This document shows positions 16,412 to 24,985 of a stretch of 64,000 bases of DNA, piece by piece. The DNA lies in assembly GCA_902802045.1 (NCBI GenBank), contig CADCKQ010000002.1:310001-374000 (forward strand), in the 5' to 3' direction. How positions within the stretch are numbered: position 1 is the first letter of the stretch; each line of letters opens with the position of its first letter. The notes beneath the pieces are model-generated. The model ran no database searches. It was not told where the DNA came from and worked only from the letters and a program-made list of their open reading frames with translations. A program made the position numbers and the translations under genes. This stretch comes from Oscillospiraceae bacterium. Its GTDB lineage: Bacteria > Bacillota > Clostridia > Oscillospirales > Oscillospiraceae.

Positions 16412-18397
16412 TCATGATACGTCAAGCATGTCGAGGTATCTGGCTCCATGTTCGGAAATATGGTTCTTCCTGCCCTGGAGATCGTCTCCGAGGAGGAGAT
16501 CGAATGTATAGGCCATCTTCTCCGCGTCCTCAGGCATCACCTTGACGAGCCTCCTGGTCTCTGGATTCATGGTAGTGAGCCACATCATGTCCGGGTCGTT
16601 CTCACCGAGGCCCTTGCTCCTCTGTATCGTAGCTTTCGCGCCGTTTAAGGAGGCTATGTAATTGCTTCTCTCCCTGTCCGAATAGGCAAAAAAAGTCTTT
16701 CCTTTTGACTCTATCTCATAGAGCGGGGATTCCGCTATATAAACATATCCTTCTCTTATAAGAGTGGGGACCAGCCTGTAAAGCATGGTGAGAATAAGTG
16801 TTCTGATCTGGAACCCGTCCACATCGGCATCGGTGCAGATTATTATCTTGTTCCATCTCAGATTGTTTATATCGAAAGAGCTGATATCGCTCTTCGTGTT
16901 TTTGACCTCCACGCCGCAGCCGAGGACCTTTATAAGGTCCGTTATTATATCGCTTTTGAAGATCCTCACATAGTCGGCTTTGAGGCAGTTTAAGATCTTG
17001 CCTCTTACAGGCATGATGCCCTGGAATTCAGCGTCTCTCGACTGCATGCATGCACCCTTTGCAGAATCGCCTTCAACTATATATATCTCACGCTTGGAGA
17101 CGTCGCGGCTTCTGCAGTCCGAAAACTTCTCGACACGGTTTGAGATGTCTATGCTGGAGGTGAGTTTCTTTTTCATCCCTATACGGGCTTTTTCGGCTGT
17201 CTCGCGGCTTCTCTTGTTTACAAGGACCTGCTCGGCTATCCTGTCCGCATCAGCCTTGTTTTCAATGAAATAGACCTCCAGGCTCTGCTTGAAGAACTCG
17301 GTCATCGCCTGCTGGATGAATTTGTTGTTTATGGATTTTTTGGTCTGATTTTCATAGGAAGTCTGGGTGGAGAAGCAGTTCGTGACCAGAATGAGACAGT
17401 CCTGCACATCCTGGAACTTGATCGCGCTCTCGTTTTTAAGATACTTCCCGATCTTCTTGATATATGCGTCTATGGCGTACTGGAATGCGAGCCTGACTGC
17501 CTTGTCCGGGGCTCCCCCGTTTTCAAGCCAGGAGCTGTTGTGATAGTATTCGAGAACATTTACCCTGTTTGAAAAACAGAAAGCTGCGGAGATCTTTACC
17601 TTGTATTCGTCCTTATCTTCTCTGTCTCTGCCCTTCCTCTCGGTCGAGATGAACTCCGTATCGGTAAGCGCTGTGCCTGCAGCGAGTTCGGAGACGTAGT
17701 CCGTAATTCCGTTTTCATAGAAGAAATCCCTCGTCTCGAACTTCCCGTTTTTCTGGATCCGGAGTCTGAAGGTAACTCCCGCATTGACGACGGCCTGCCT
17801 GTGCAGGGTATCGGCGAAGTACTCATCGGGAATATCTATATCCGTAAAGACCTCGATATCGGGGCGCCAGCGGATAGTCGTGCCCGTCTTCTTTCTGTCG
17901 GTCTCCTCTATTTTGAGTTCCTGTCCTTTTCTGCCTTTTACCTTGCCTTTTTCAAAATGCAGGCTGTATTTGTTGCCGTCTCTCCAGACGGTCACGTCCA
18001 TGTATTCGGAGGCGTATTGGGTCGCGCAGGAGCCGAGGCCGTTAAGTCCCAATGAATATTCGTAGTCTCCCCCGTCGGTGTTTTTGTATTTTCCTCCCGC
18101 GTACAGCTCGCAGAATACGAGCTCCCAGTTGTACTTCTGCTCTGCACTGTTCCAGTCAACGGGGCAGCCTCTTCCGAAATCCTCCACCTCAATGGATCTG
18201 TCTTCGAAATAAGTGAGCGTTATGAGATTCCCGTGCCCTTCACGGGCCTCATCTATGGAGTTTGAGAGTATCTCGAATACGCTGTGCTCACACCCGTCAA
18301 GCCCGTCGCTACCGAAAATGACCCCCGGGCGTTTCCTGACTCTGTCCGCTCCCTTAAGCTGCGATATGCTCTCGTTTCCGTACTGCTGCTTTGCCAT
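16412..18397 (-). CDS. parE: DNA topoisomerase IV subunit B (divergent GyrB/ParE type)
   Basis: 661 residues, the ATPase and Toprim subunit. The GHKL ATPase fold shows EILSNSIDEA near residue 45 and VEDFGRGCPVD near 72; the second ATP loop reads LGLNGLGSCATQY where GyrB has a GLHGVG form. The Toprim part has YIVEGDSAKGAC (usual EGDSAGGSA) and CTDADVDGFQIRTL with the Mg-binding Asp cluster. It starts 38 bases upstream of parC, forming an operon with parC and the lipoprotein. ATG 18397 follows AAGAGG. Confidence 0.85.
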   Translation of the reverse strand: MAKQQYGNESISQLKGADRVRKRPGVIFGSDGLDGCEHSVFEILSNSIDEAREGHGNLITLTYFEDRSIEVEDFGRGCPVDWNSAEQKYNWELVFCELYAGGKYKNTDGGDYEYSLGLNGLGSCATQYASEYMDVTVWRDGNKYSLHFEKGKVKGRKGQELKIEETDRKKTGTTIRWRPDIEVFTDIDIPDEYFADTLHRQAVVNAGVTFRLRIQKNGKFETRDFFYENGITDYVSELAAGTALTDTEFISTERKGRDREDKDEYKVKISAAFCFSNRVNVLEYYHNSSWLENGGAPDKAVRLAFQYAIDAYIKKIGKYLKNESAIKFQDVQDCLILVTNCFSTQTSYENQTKKSINNKFIQQAMTEFFKQSLEVYFIENKADADRIAEQVLVNKRSRETAEKARIGMKKKLTSSIDISNRVEKFSDCRSRDVSKREIYIVEGDSAKGACMQSRDAEFQGIMPVRGKILNCLKADYVRIFKSDIITDLIKVLGCGVEVKNTKSDISSFDINNLRWNKIIICTDADVDGFQIRTLILTMLYRLVPTLIREGYVYIAESPLYEIESKGKTFFAYSDRERSNYIASLNGAKATIQRSKGLGENDPDMMWLTTMNPETRRLVKVMPEDAEKMAYTFDLLLGDDLQGRKNHISEHGARYLDMLDVS

Positions 18398-18438
18398 TTA
18401 AACCTCTTAAAAACAATATATTGAGTAATCAGGTATAC

Positions 18439-18467
18439 ATAATATCACAGATATTGTTATAAATCAA
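18439..18467 (-). promoter_or_regulatory. Probable promoter of parE-parC
   Basis: Minus strand TTGATT, 17-bp spacer, TATTAT, about 40 bases before the parE start. Confidence 0.6.
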
Positions 18468-18491
18468 ATTCTTTTACTTTGAGGAGTATCT

Positions 18492-18767
18492 GTGCTAAAA
18501 TGCCGGGGTATGAATATTTCTTCTGTAATAGCAGCCGTTGCCGTGATCCTGGCAGTCTGGCTCCTGATAAAGATCCTGGCTCTCCCGGTCAGATTTATAA
18601 TCAAACTTCTTATAAACGCGCTCTGCGGCTTTGTTTCGCTTCTGATAGTAAATTTCTTCGGAGCCCTGCTGGGATTTTCTCTCGAGATCGACCTGATAAA
18701 CTGTCTTGTCTGCGGCGTGTTCGGTATCCCGGGAATAATAGTTCTGATCATATTAAGCCTCATCTGA
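18492..18767 (+). CDS. BofA-family membrane protein (pro-sigma-K processing inhibitor type)
   Basis: 91 residues, nearly all hydrophobic, with two to three membrane segments and the family ending CLVCGVFGIPGIIVLIIL after LLIVNFFGALLGF. In sporulating Bacillota, BofA in the mother-cell outer forespore membrane holds the SpoIVFB protease inactive. Whether this organism sporulates is not shown by this window. The GTG start at 18492 has GAGGAG five bases upstream; the ATG at 18510 is the alternative and gives 85 residues. Confidence 0.8.
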   Translation: MLKCRGMNISSVIAAVAVILAVWLLIKILALPVRFIIKLLINALCGFVSLLIVNFFGALLGFSLEIDLINCLVCGVFGIPGIIVLIILSLI

Positions 18768-18773
18768 AGGCAT

Positions 18774-18810
18774 AAAAAATACCGCCGGTATATCTCCGGC
18801 GGTATTTTTT
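18774..18810. terminator. Bidirectional terminator
   Basis: A 15-bp perfect stem AAAAAATACCGCCGG with its complement and a 7-base loop, between the convergent bofA-like and arsC-like genes. Confidence 0.92.
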
Positions 18811-18816
18811 ATGGTT

Positions 18817-19149
18817 TTATTCCCAGGTCTTCCACACGTCGGGCATATAACCCGCTGTCGCCTGCTTCCCGTTTCTGACTATTGGGGTTTTAAGCAGCTC
18901 CGGATACTCATAGAGCTTGTCGAGTTTTGCTTCCGCAGATGCAAGATACTTCAATACAGCAGAATCCTCATTCGACCAGTCAATGATATTGTCGAGTCCT
19001 GCTGAGGAGGCTACGCTTTTGAGTTCCCCCCTGCTCATGCCGTATCTGACAAGATCGATATACTGGTATTTGATCCGGCGCTCCTTAAACCAGCGCTCGG
19101 CTTTCTTGCTGTCGAAAGATTTTGATTTTCCGAAGATCTGGATGTTCAT
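18817..19149 (-). CDS. ArsC/Spx-like protein without the redox cysteines
   Basis: 110 residues with the ArsC/Spx thioredoxin-like layout: a beta-strand IQIFG, then KKAERWF helix, IKYQYIDLVRYGMSRGEL, and PELLKTPIVRNGKQATAGY near the end. Family members have CXXC or a single catalytic Cys after the first strand; here those positions are Ser11 and Ser14, and there is no cysteine in the protein. Arsenate reduction is therefore unlikely; an Spx-like regulatory or adaptor role is possible. It starts six bases after the RNase J stop codon, so it belongs to the rpe-recR-rnj operon. Confidence 0.75.
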   Translation of the reverse strand: MNIQIFGKSKSFDSKKAERWFKERRIKYQYIDLVRYGMSRGELKSVASSAGLDNIIDWSNEDSAVLKYLASAEAKLDKLYEYPELLKTPIVRNGKQATAGYMPDVWKTWE

Positions 19150-19155
19150 ATTGTT

Positions 19156-20814
19156 TTAAACCTGCACAATGACCGGAATGACCATCGGATTTCTTTTGGT
19201 GGTCTTAACCAGATAGTTTGAAATGCTGTTCTTGACCCTCGTCTTCAAAGCCGGAATATCCGCTCCTGATTTCGGATCGACCGATTCAGCAGCGTCAAAC
19301 GCAATACGCTTCATCTCATCCATGAGTTCTTCGGACTCCTTGACATGGATAAAGCCTCTTGTCGTAATATCCGGATCTGTTATGAGCTTATAGTCATATT
19401 CCGAGATCGTCAGGATCACAACGACCATCCCGTCCTCCGCGAGGCGCTTTCTGTCACGCATGACAACGCTTCCGACATCGTTGGAAGAAGTTCCGTCCAT
19501 CAGAAGCCCGCCTGCAGTGACCTTCTCCTCACAGGTCATACCCTTCTTTCCGAACTCTATTACGCTGCCGTTTTCAGCTATGCAGATGTTCTTTGAGGGT
19601 ATTCCCATCTCCTTTGCCAGCTCTGCATGCTTCATAAGCATTCTGGTCTCGCCGTGAACGGGGATAAAGTATTTCGGCTTGGTAAGAGCAATGACCATCT
19701 TCTGCTCCTCCTGGCTTGCGTGGCCAGAGACATGGAGCTCGGTGTTCTTGCTGTATATTACCTCTGCGCCCTTTTTGCAGAGTTCGTCTATAACTCTCGA
19801 GATCATATTCTCGTTGCCGGGAATAGCGGAGGCAGAGATTATGACTCTGTCATTTGCGTCTATACTGATCGTTTTATGCCCTGAAAAAGCCATCTTGTAT
19901 AGAGCAGACATGGTCTCTCCCTGGCTGCCTGTAGAAATGATGACTGACTTGCTCTTGGGGTACGTTGAGAGTTCCTCAAGACTGACAAAGTTCTTCTCGG
20001 GGATCTTCATGTAGCCGAGCACTTCGCAGACATGCATGATATTCTCCATACTCCTGCCTGTCACAGCTACTTTTCTTCCGTATTTTGCGGCCACATCAAT
20101 GATCTGCTGGAGTCTGTGGACATTCGAGGCAAAAGTAGTAATTATTATGCGCTTGCTGCAGCCGTTAAAAGCTTTTTCAAAGGATTTGCCCACCATGCGC
20201 TCAGACATGGTATACCCGGCTTTCTCAACATTTGTGGAATCGCTCAGAAGCGCAAGGACCCCTTCTCTCCCGAGCTCTCCGAGACGGACCAGATCCATCA
20301 TCTCTTCGGATACCGGAGTCACGTCTATTTTGAAATCTCCGGTCTGAATGACCGTACCTACCGGAGTTTTGATCGCCAGAGCGACAGAATCCGGTATCGA
20401 ATGATTCACATGGATAAACTCGACCGTAAACGCACCTAGTCTCACGACATCGCCGTCTTTTTTGGTAAAGATCTGGGTATTGTTCAGCAGTCCCTGCTCC
20501 TCGAGCTTAAGCTCTATCAGGGCTGCGGTAAGTGAAAGAGTGTAGATCGGAGCATTTATCTCGTTTACGAACTGCGCGATAGCTCCGATATGATCTTCAT
20601 GACCGTGGGTCAGAAATAGTGCTCTTATTTTGCTTGCATTATCCTTGAGATATGTGATATCGGGCAGAACATTGTCTATCCCGTACATATCCTCTTTGGG
20701 GAAGCCCATTCCGCAGTCCACAACGATGATGTCGCTGCCGAACTCATAGACGGTCATATTTTTGCCTATCTCATCCAGACCGCCAAGAGGAATGATCTTC
20801 AGTTTCGATGTCAT
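19156..20814 (-). CDS. rnj: Ribonuclease J
   Basis: 552 residues. A metallo-beta-lactamase / beta-CASP nuclease with endo- and 5'-3' exonuclease activity in mRNA decay and rRNA maturation. HGHEDHIGAI (His70, His72, Asp74, His75) binds the two zinc ions. GSQGE and HVSGHAS in the beta-CASP region and the C-terminal dimerisation domain are present. It is third in an operon after rpe and recR. The length fits a single-copy RNase J, and no second copy is visible here. Confidence 0.94.
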   Translation of the reverse strand: MTSKLKIIPLGGLDEIGKNMTVYEFGSDIIVVDCGMGFPKEDMYGIDNVLPDITYLKDNASKIRALFLTHGHEDHIGAIAQFVNEINAPIYTLSLTAALIELKLEEQGLLNNTQIFTKKDGDVVRLGAFTVEFIHVNHSIPDSVALAIKTPVGTVIQTGDFKIDVTPVSEEMMDLVRLGELGREGVLALLSDSTNVEKAGYTMSERMVGKSFEKAFNGCSKRIIITTFASNVHRLQQIIDVAAKYGRKVAVTGRSMENIMHVCEVLGYMKIPEKNFVSLEELSTYPKSKSVIISTGSQGETMSALYKMAFSGHKTISIDANDRVIISASAIPGNENMISRVIDELCKKGAEVIYSKNTELHVSGHASQEEQKMVIALTKPKYFIPVHGETRMLMKHAELAKEMGIPSKNICIAENGSVIEFGKKGMTCEEKVTAGGLLMDGTSSNDVGSVVMRDRKRLAEDGMVVVILTISEYDYKLITDPDITTRGFIHVKESEELMDEMKRIAFDAAESVDPKSGADIPALKTRVKNSISNYLVKTTKRNPMVIPVIVQV

Positions 20815-20836
20815 TATCTTATAATATCTCTCCTTT

Positions 20837-21436
20837 CTACATTTCAGTCCTGCCCTCGATCGCGCGGTTCAATGTAGCATCATCCGCAAATTCGAGATTC
20901 GATCCTACCGGTATACCGTAGGCAAGCCTTGAAACTTTTATATTGAACGGTTTAATAAGTCTTGATATGTACATGGCTGTCGCCTCTCCCTCAGTATCTG
21001 GATTGGTAGCCATTATGACCTCAGCGACCTCCTCGTCGGCGAGACGGACCAGGAGTTCTTTGATCTTGATGTCATCGGGTCCGATATGATTCATCGGGGA
21101 GAGGACCCCGTGCAGAACATGGTAGGTCCCGTTGTATTCCCTGCCCCTCTCTATGGAAAGCACATCCTTCGGATCCGAAACTACGCAGATGAGCGATCTG
21201 TCTCTTCTGGTGCTTGAGCAGATCGGGCAGATCTCGTCCTCGGTAAGGTTCTGGCAGACCTTGCAGAAATGAATATTTTTCTTCGCGTTTTTAATGGCGT
21301 CCGCAAAGGAATCGGCTTCTTCGTCGCTTCCCGAAAGAACATGGAAAGCAAGCCTCTGAGCGCTCTTTCTCCCGATTCCGGGCAGAGCTGCGAACTTATC
21401 TATGAGCGTCTCCAGAGACGCCGGAAAATATGACAT
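20837..21436 (-). CDS. recR: Recombination protein RecR
   Basis: 199 residues, complete. It acts with RecF and RecO to load RecA on gapped DNA. Helix-hairpin-helix at LPGIGRKSAQRLAFH (about 18-32), a four-Cys zinc finger (Cys58, 61, 70, 73), then the Toprim region with VSDPKDVLSIE and TNPDTEGEATAMYIS. It ends 23 bases before rnj. The more usual neighbour, dnaX, is not here. Confidence 0.95.
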   Translation of the reverse strand: MSYFPASLETLIDKFAALPGIGRKSAQRLAFHVLSGSDEEADSFADAIKNAKKNIHFCKVCQNLTEDEICPICSSTRRDRSLICVVSDPKDVLSIERGREYNGTYHVLHGVLSPMNHIGPDDIKIKELLVRLADEEVAEVIMATNPDTEGEATAMYISRLIKPFNIKVSRLAYGIPVGSNLEFADDATLNRAIEGRTEM

Positions 21437-21449
21437 GGCTTACTTCCTT

Positions 21450-22106
21450 TCAGATTCCGCGCAGAGAAGAGATCCTGGCTGCTTTGTCTTCCGCTTTGAA
21501 TACGCTGCTTCCGGCGACAAGGACATTGGCTCCGGCTTCCCTGACCAGAACGCCCGTCTCCGGATTTATGCCCCCGTCGACCTCAACATCGCGATCAAGC
21601 CCTTTTTCATTAAGGAAGTCCCTTACTTTTCTGATCTTTGGAAGCATATCAGCCATGAAGGCCTGGTTTCCGAAGCCCGGCTCTACGGTCATGCACAGTA
21701 TCATATCGGTCTTTTCCGCAAAAGGAAAAGCTTTCTCCGCGGACGTCTTCGGCTTAAGCGCAATTCCTGTCTTAAGTCCGCGCTCATTTGCCTTTTCTAT
21801 GGCTTTAAATATATTATCTTCATCATCGGATTCGATGTGGAATGTCAGGAGATCTGCTCCTGCGTCCGCGAATGCATCCACATAGCGCAGAGGTCTGTCA
21901 ATCATGAGATGCACATCCAGGAACGCGTCCGTGTGCTTCCTTACGCATTTAAGGACAGGTATCCCGAAAGAGATATTCGGAACAAATGAACCGTCCATAA
22001 CGTCAAAATGGATATAATCCGCACCTGCCGAGACGACTTCTTCAATATCTTCACCGAGATGCCAGAAATCCGCGGAGAGGATCGACGGTGCAATTTTAAT
22101 GTTCAT
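21450..22106 (-). CDS. rpe: Ribulose-phosphate 3-epimerase
   Basis: 218 residues from ATG 22106. It interconverts D-ribulose 5-phosphate and D-xylulose 5-phosphate in the pentose phosphate pathway. The TIM-barrel motifs are clear: APSILSADF, HFDVMDGSFVPNIS with the metal-binding His and Asp, DVHLMI, MTVEPGFGNQ and VDGGIN with the second catalytic Asp. The start at 22106 matches the family N-terminus; AAAGGG about 11 bases upstream is a moderately spaced ribosome binding site. It is first in the rpe-recR-rnj-arsC-like operon. Confidence 0.95.
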   Translation of the reverse strand: MNIKIAPSILSADFWHLGEDIEEVVSAGADYIHFDVMDGSFVPNISFGIPVLKCVRKHTDAFLDVHLMIDRPLRYVDAFADAGADLLTFHIESDDEDNIFKAIEKANERGLKTGIALKPKTSAEKAFPFAEKTDMILCMTVEPGFGNQAFMADMLPKIRKVRDFLNEKGLDRDVEVDGGINPETGVLVREAGANVLVAGSSVFKAEDKAARISSLRGI

Positions 22107-22135
22107 AATAAGTTTACCCTTTAGCATTTTGTAGT

Positions 22136-22164
22136 ATTATAATTGTTTTTACATTGGCTTGCAA
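22136..22164 (-). promoter_or_regulatory. Promoter of the rpe operon
   Basis: Minus strand TTGCAA, 17-bp spacer, perfect TATAAT, ending 30 bases before the rpe start. Confidence 0.75.
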
Positions 22165-22208
22165 GGCTTTGAATGCTATTTAATCAAAGTTTTCGGCATA
22201 TTCCCGTC

Positions 22209-22237
22209 TTGACTTGTCAATACCCGGGAATTATAAT
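22209..22237 (+). promoter_or_regulatory. Promoter of xpaC-telA
   Basis: TTGACT (22209-22214), 17-bp spacer, TATAAT (22232-22237), 36 bases before the xpaC-like start. Confidence 0.8.
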
Positions 22238-22272
22238 AATTCAGTTAAATAATATTTAGGAGAATCCTTATC

Positions 22273-23151
22273 ATGCGCAGAAGACGCAGACCGAGAAATC
22301 CGATCTGGACTTTTACACTCACATGGCTATTCCTGTCGTTTCTTGTCAACTTCAGGGGCCTTGGATTGCTTCTCGCGCTCGGCACAGCCGGGCTTGCAGC
22401 CTATATCTTCGGCTCCACCCCTGCAAAAAGCGCAGAACAGCGCCAGAGAGAGGAAGAAGCGAAGAGACGTCAGGAAGCCTACGCCCGTGCACAGTCTGAG
22501 AATCCCACAAGAAGGAAGACAGTCAACACCGTTGTCGAGGGGCAGTACAGAGAGGCCGGAAGATCTTCGGGCACATCTGCTTCCCAGAGGATCGATCCCG
22601 AAAATACAGTCGAGACGAATCAGAAAAAAGAGAAGAAGCCTGTCGAAAAGAAGAGCTACGGTCCTGAGATAGATCCCATAATCGAAGAGGGCAACAAAGC
22701 CTTGAGTGAGATGGGAAGGCTTTACATGTCGATAAAGGACGACTCTGTCAAGGCCAAGATAAACGAGATCATCCATATTACGGACAAGATAGTCCAGGAC
22801 GCCATAGCGGATCCTTCGGATGTTCCCAGGATAAAGAAGTTTTTAAACTATTATCTGCCCACCACAATCAAGCTTTTAAATGCCTATGACAGGATGGACA
22901 GTCAGGGGATCGAGGGCGAGAATCTCTCAAAGACCAAGCAGAACATAAGCGAGATGCTCGACACGACTGTTGAGGCATACAAAAAGTATTTCGATTCTCT
23001 GTTTGAGAACCAGGCTCTCGATATAGAGACGGATATAGAAGTCATGCAGAAGCTTCTCGCGCGCGAGGGTCTCGCGGGAGAGAAGGATTTCAACGTTAAA
23101 TCCTCCTCAGACTCCTCTTCTGCAGCCGCCGCAGCCACACAGACAAATTAA
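22273..23151 (+). CDS. XpaC-like protein (5-bromo-4-chloroindolyl phosphate hydrolysis family)
   Basis: 292 residues. Basic N-terminus (RRRRRPRN), one or two hydrophobic segments (about 12-46), a charged, low-complexity linker (about 48-135), then a helical C-terminal domain (about 140-265) with the XpaC pattern (DPIIEEGNKALSEM). A low-complexity Ser/Ala tail closes it. The family is regularly encoded with TelA and is thought to work at the membrane in stress or toxic-compound tolerance; its biochemical activity is uncertain despite the family name. It starts with an AGGAGAA site and precedes telA by 29 bases. Confidence 0.8.
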   Translation: MRRRRRPRNPIWTFTLTWLFLSFLVNFRGLGLLLALGTAGLAAYIFGSTPAKSAEQRQREEEAKRRQEAYARAQSENPTRRKTVNTVVEGQYREAGRSSGTSASQRIDPENTVETNQKKEKKPVEKKSYGPEIDPIIEEGNKALSEMGRLYMSIKDDSVKAKINEIIHITDKIVQDAIADPSDVPRIKKFLNYYLPTTIKLLNAYDRMDSQGIEGENLSKTKQNISEMLDTTVEAYKKYFDSLFENQALDIETDIEVMQKLLAREGLAGEKDFNVKSSSDSSSAAAAATQTN

Positions 23152-23180
23152 ATATCGATAGATCAAGAAAGGGATAAACC

Positions 23181-24353
23181 ATGGACGAGAAAAAAGAAGT
23201 AAAAATACCCACTCTTACTCTTAACCCCAATGAGACCGAAGTCGCTGCAGCCCAGGCAGTGCAGGAACAGGTCGACGCTGTTGCGGAGGAAGTGAAGGAA
23301 ACGGTTCCTGCTGAAAAGCTCGGTCTCGATTCTCTCACTCCGGAAGAGCAGGCAGCTGTAATGGAATTCGTCGACAAGATCGATGTCCTGAACACCGAGC
23401 AGATCTTAAACTACGGCAGCAATGCCCAGAAGAATATCGCTGATTTCTCCGAAAGCGCGCTCGAAACAGTCAAGACAAAGGATCTCGGCCAGGTCGGAGA
23501 AATGCTCGGAAATCTCGTCGTCGAGCTCAAGGGCCTCAATTTCGACGAGGAAGAGAAAAAGGGTCTCCTCGGTCTTTTCAAAAAGACAAAGAAGGATATC
23601 AATTCCCTTAAAGCCCAGTACGACAAGGCAGAGGTCAATGTAGACAAGATAGTCGAGCAGCTGGAGCAGCATGAGGTGGTTCTGATGAAGGATGTCAGCC
23701 TCATGGACAGAATGTACGAGAAGAACCTTGAGTACCTGAAAGAGCTCTCCATGTACATCATAGCCGGCAAGCTCAAGATAGAGAAGCTCAGAAACGAGGA
23801 ACTCCCGAAGTACCAGCAGAAGGCCAAGGAATCCGGACTTCCCGAGGACGCTCAGGCGGCAAATGATTTTGCAAACATGATAGGCCGCTTTGAAAAGAAG
23901 GTCCACGATCTGGAACTTACCAGAATGGTATCCATCCAGATGTCGCCGCAGATCAGGCTCATCCAGAACAACGACAACCTCATGGCTGAGAAGATCCGCT
24001 CCTCGATAGTAAACACCATCCCTCTGTGGAAGAGCCAGATGGTCCTCGCCCTTTCCATGGCACATTCGGATGCGGCCATGAAAGCCGAAAGAGAGGTCAC
24101 GAACATGACAAACGCGCTGCTTGAGAAGAACGCAGAGGATCTTCATCAGGGAACAGTATCTGTGGCTCAGGAGAGCGAGAAGGGCATAGTTTCTCTCGAG
24201 ACCCTGAAGAAGACGAACCAGGAACTCATCAAGACCCTGGAGGAAGTCAGAAAGATCCAGGAAGACGGACGTACCGGCAGAGCCGCTGCAGAGGAAGAAC
24301 TTGCGTCTATCGAGGCCGAGCTGAAAGCAAAGCTGCTTGAGATGAGAGGCTGA
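23181..24353 (+). CDS. telA: TelA-like toxic anion resistance protein
   Basis: 390 residues, cytoplasmic, almost entirely helical with long coiled-coil stretches. The family pattern is clear: LVVELKGLNFDEEEKKGLLGLFKK, then LMDRMYEKNLEYLKELSMYI, RMVSIQMSPQIRLIQNNDNLMAEKI and IPLWKSQMVLAL. Members are linked to tellurite and some antibiotic or bacteriocin tolerance; the mechanism is unknown. It is encoded directly after the XpaC-like gene, the usual pairing. Confidence 0.9.
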   Translation: MDEKKEVKIPTLTLNPNETEVAAAQAVQEQVDAVAEEVKETVPAEKLGLDSLTPEEQAAVMEFVDKIDVLNTEQILNYGSNAQKNIADFSESALETVKTKDLGQVGEMLGNLVVELKGLNFDEEEKKGLLGLFKKTKKDINSLKAQYDKAEVNVDKIVEQLEQHEVVLMKDVSLMDRMYEKNLEYLKELSMYIIAGKLKIEKLRNEELPKYQQKAKESGLPEDAQAANDFANMIGRFEKKVHDLELTRMVSIQMSPQIRLIQNNDNLMAEKIRSSIVNTIPLWKSQMVLALSMAHSDAAMKAEREVTNMTNALLEKNAEDLHQGTVSVAQESEKGIVSLETLKKTNQELIKTLEEVRKIQEDGRTGRAAAEEELASIEAELKAKLLEMRG

Positions 24354-24354
24354 T

Positions 24355-24456
24355 ATGAAAGCATATATATTGCAGCACAAAACCAGCTGCGTAATATGCG
24401 GAGCGATCATCGTAGTCTCCACTATCCGCAACTTGGTGTTTGGCCCTATTTTTTAA
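24355..24456 (+). CDS. Possible 33-residue small membrane protein after telA
   Basis: An ATG one base after the telA stop, with GAGAGG five bases upstream, opens 33 codons ending TAA at 24454-24456, just before the terminator. The product would have a basic N-terminus, a CVIC motif at Cys12-Cys15 and one hydrophobic segment. Spacing and ribosome binding site suggest coupling to telA. It is too short to judge by length; chance is possible. Confidence 0.3.
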   Translation: MKAYILQHKTSCVICGAIIVVSTIRNLVFGPIF

Positions 24457-24470
24457 TTCTGATCCACAAC

Positions 24471-24502
24471 AAAAAAAAGAGCGGAAACTCCGCTCTTTTT
24501 TT
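24471..24502. terminator. Bidirectional terminator
   Basis: A perfect stem of at least 14 bp (AAAAAAAGAGCGGA with its complement) and a 3-base loop between telA and the convergent ybaK-like gene. Confidence 0.92.
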
Positions 24503-24510
24503 ATTTCTTT

Positions 24511-24981
24511 TTACTCGGGAAGCTTGCAGACATCTATCCATTCGATGGAATTCGAATATTTGAAAAGTTCGTCGAGTGTCAGTTCTATCGCGCTGTTTCC
24601 GCTGCCGACTGCAGGGAAAACCGTTTCGAAACGCTTCAGACTCTCATCGCAGTAGACCTCAACATTGTCCTTGATCCCGAATGGGCAGACCCCGCCAACG
24701 GGATGGCCTATGAGATTCAACACATCCTCCGGAGAGAGCATTTTGGCTTTAAAATGGAATTTCTCCTTGAATTTGTGGTTGTCTATTCTCGCGTCTCCGG
24801 CGACCTCTATAAGCATTGCATGGTCTTCCTTGTAGAAAGAAAGCGTCTTGCAGATCCTGGCTCCTTCCACTCCGACCGCATGAGCTGCAAGCTCGACAGT
24901 TGCCGAGGACTCGTCAAACTCCATGACTTTGTCTTCCAAGCCAAGCTGTCTGAAATATTCGCGTCCTTCTTTTATAGACAT
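24511..24981 (-). CDS. YbaK/EbsC-type aminoacyl-tRNA deacylase
   Basis: 156 residues. The family hydrolyses mischarged tRNA, for example Cys-tRNA-Pro or Ala-tRNA-Pro, as a free-standing editing domain. The YbaK fold is shown by KTLSFYKEDHAMLIEVAGDARIDNHKF and LIGHPVGGVCPFGI, the substrate-pocket loop; the conserved Lys is in CKTLSF (Lys45). It lies four bases downstream of tyrS at the end of the long operon. Its exact mischarged substrate cannot be read. Confidence 0.88.
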   Translation of the reverse strand: MSIKEGREYFRQLGLEDKVMEFDESSATVELAAHAVGVEGARICKTLSFYKEDHAMLIEVAGDARIDNHKFKEKFHFKAKMLSPEDVLNLIGHPVGGVCPFGIKDNVEVYCDESLKRFETVFPAVGSGNSAIELTLDELFKYSNSIEWIDVCKLPE

Positions 24982-24985
24982 AACA

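Noticed and set aside
23406-24431. 341-residue open frame on the minus strand opposite telA
   Set aside because: It lies wholly inside a clear TelA gene. It is Leu/His/Cys-rich without recognisable domains and has no ribosome binding site. It arises from the codon pattern of the helical TelA protein.
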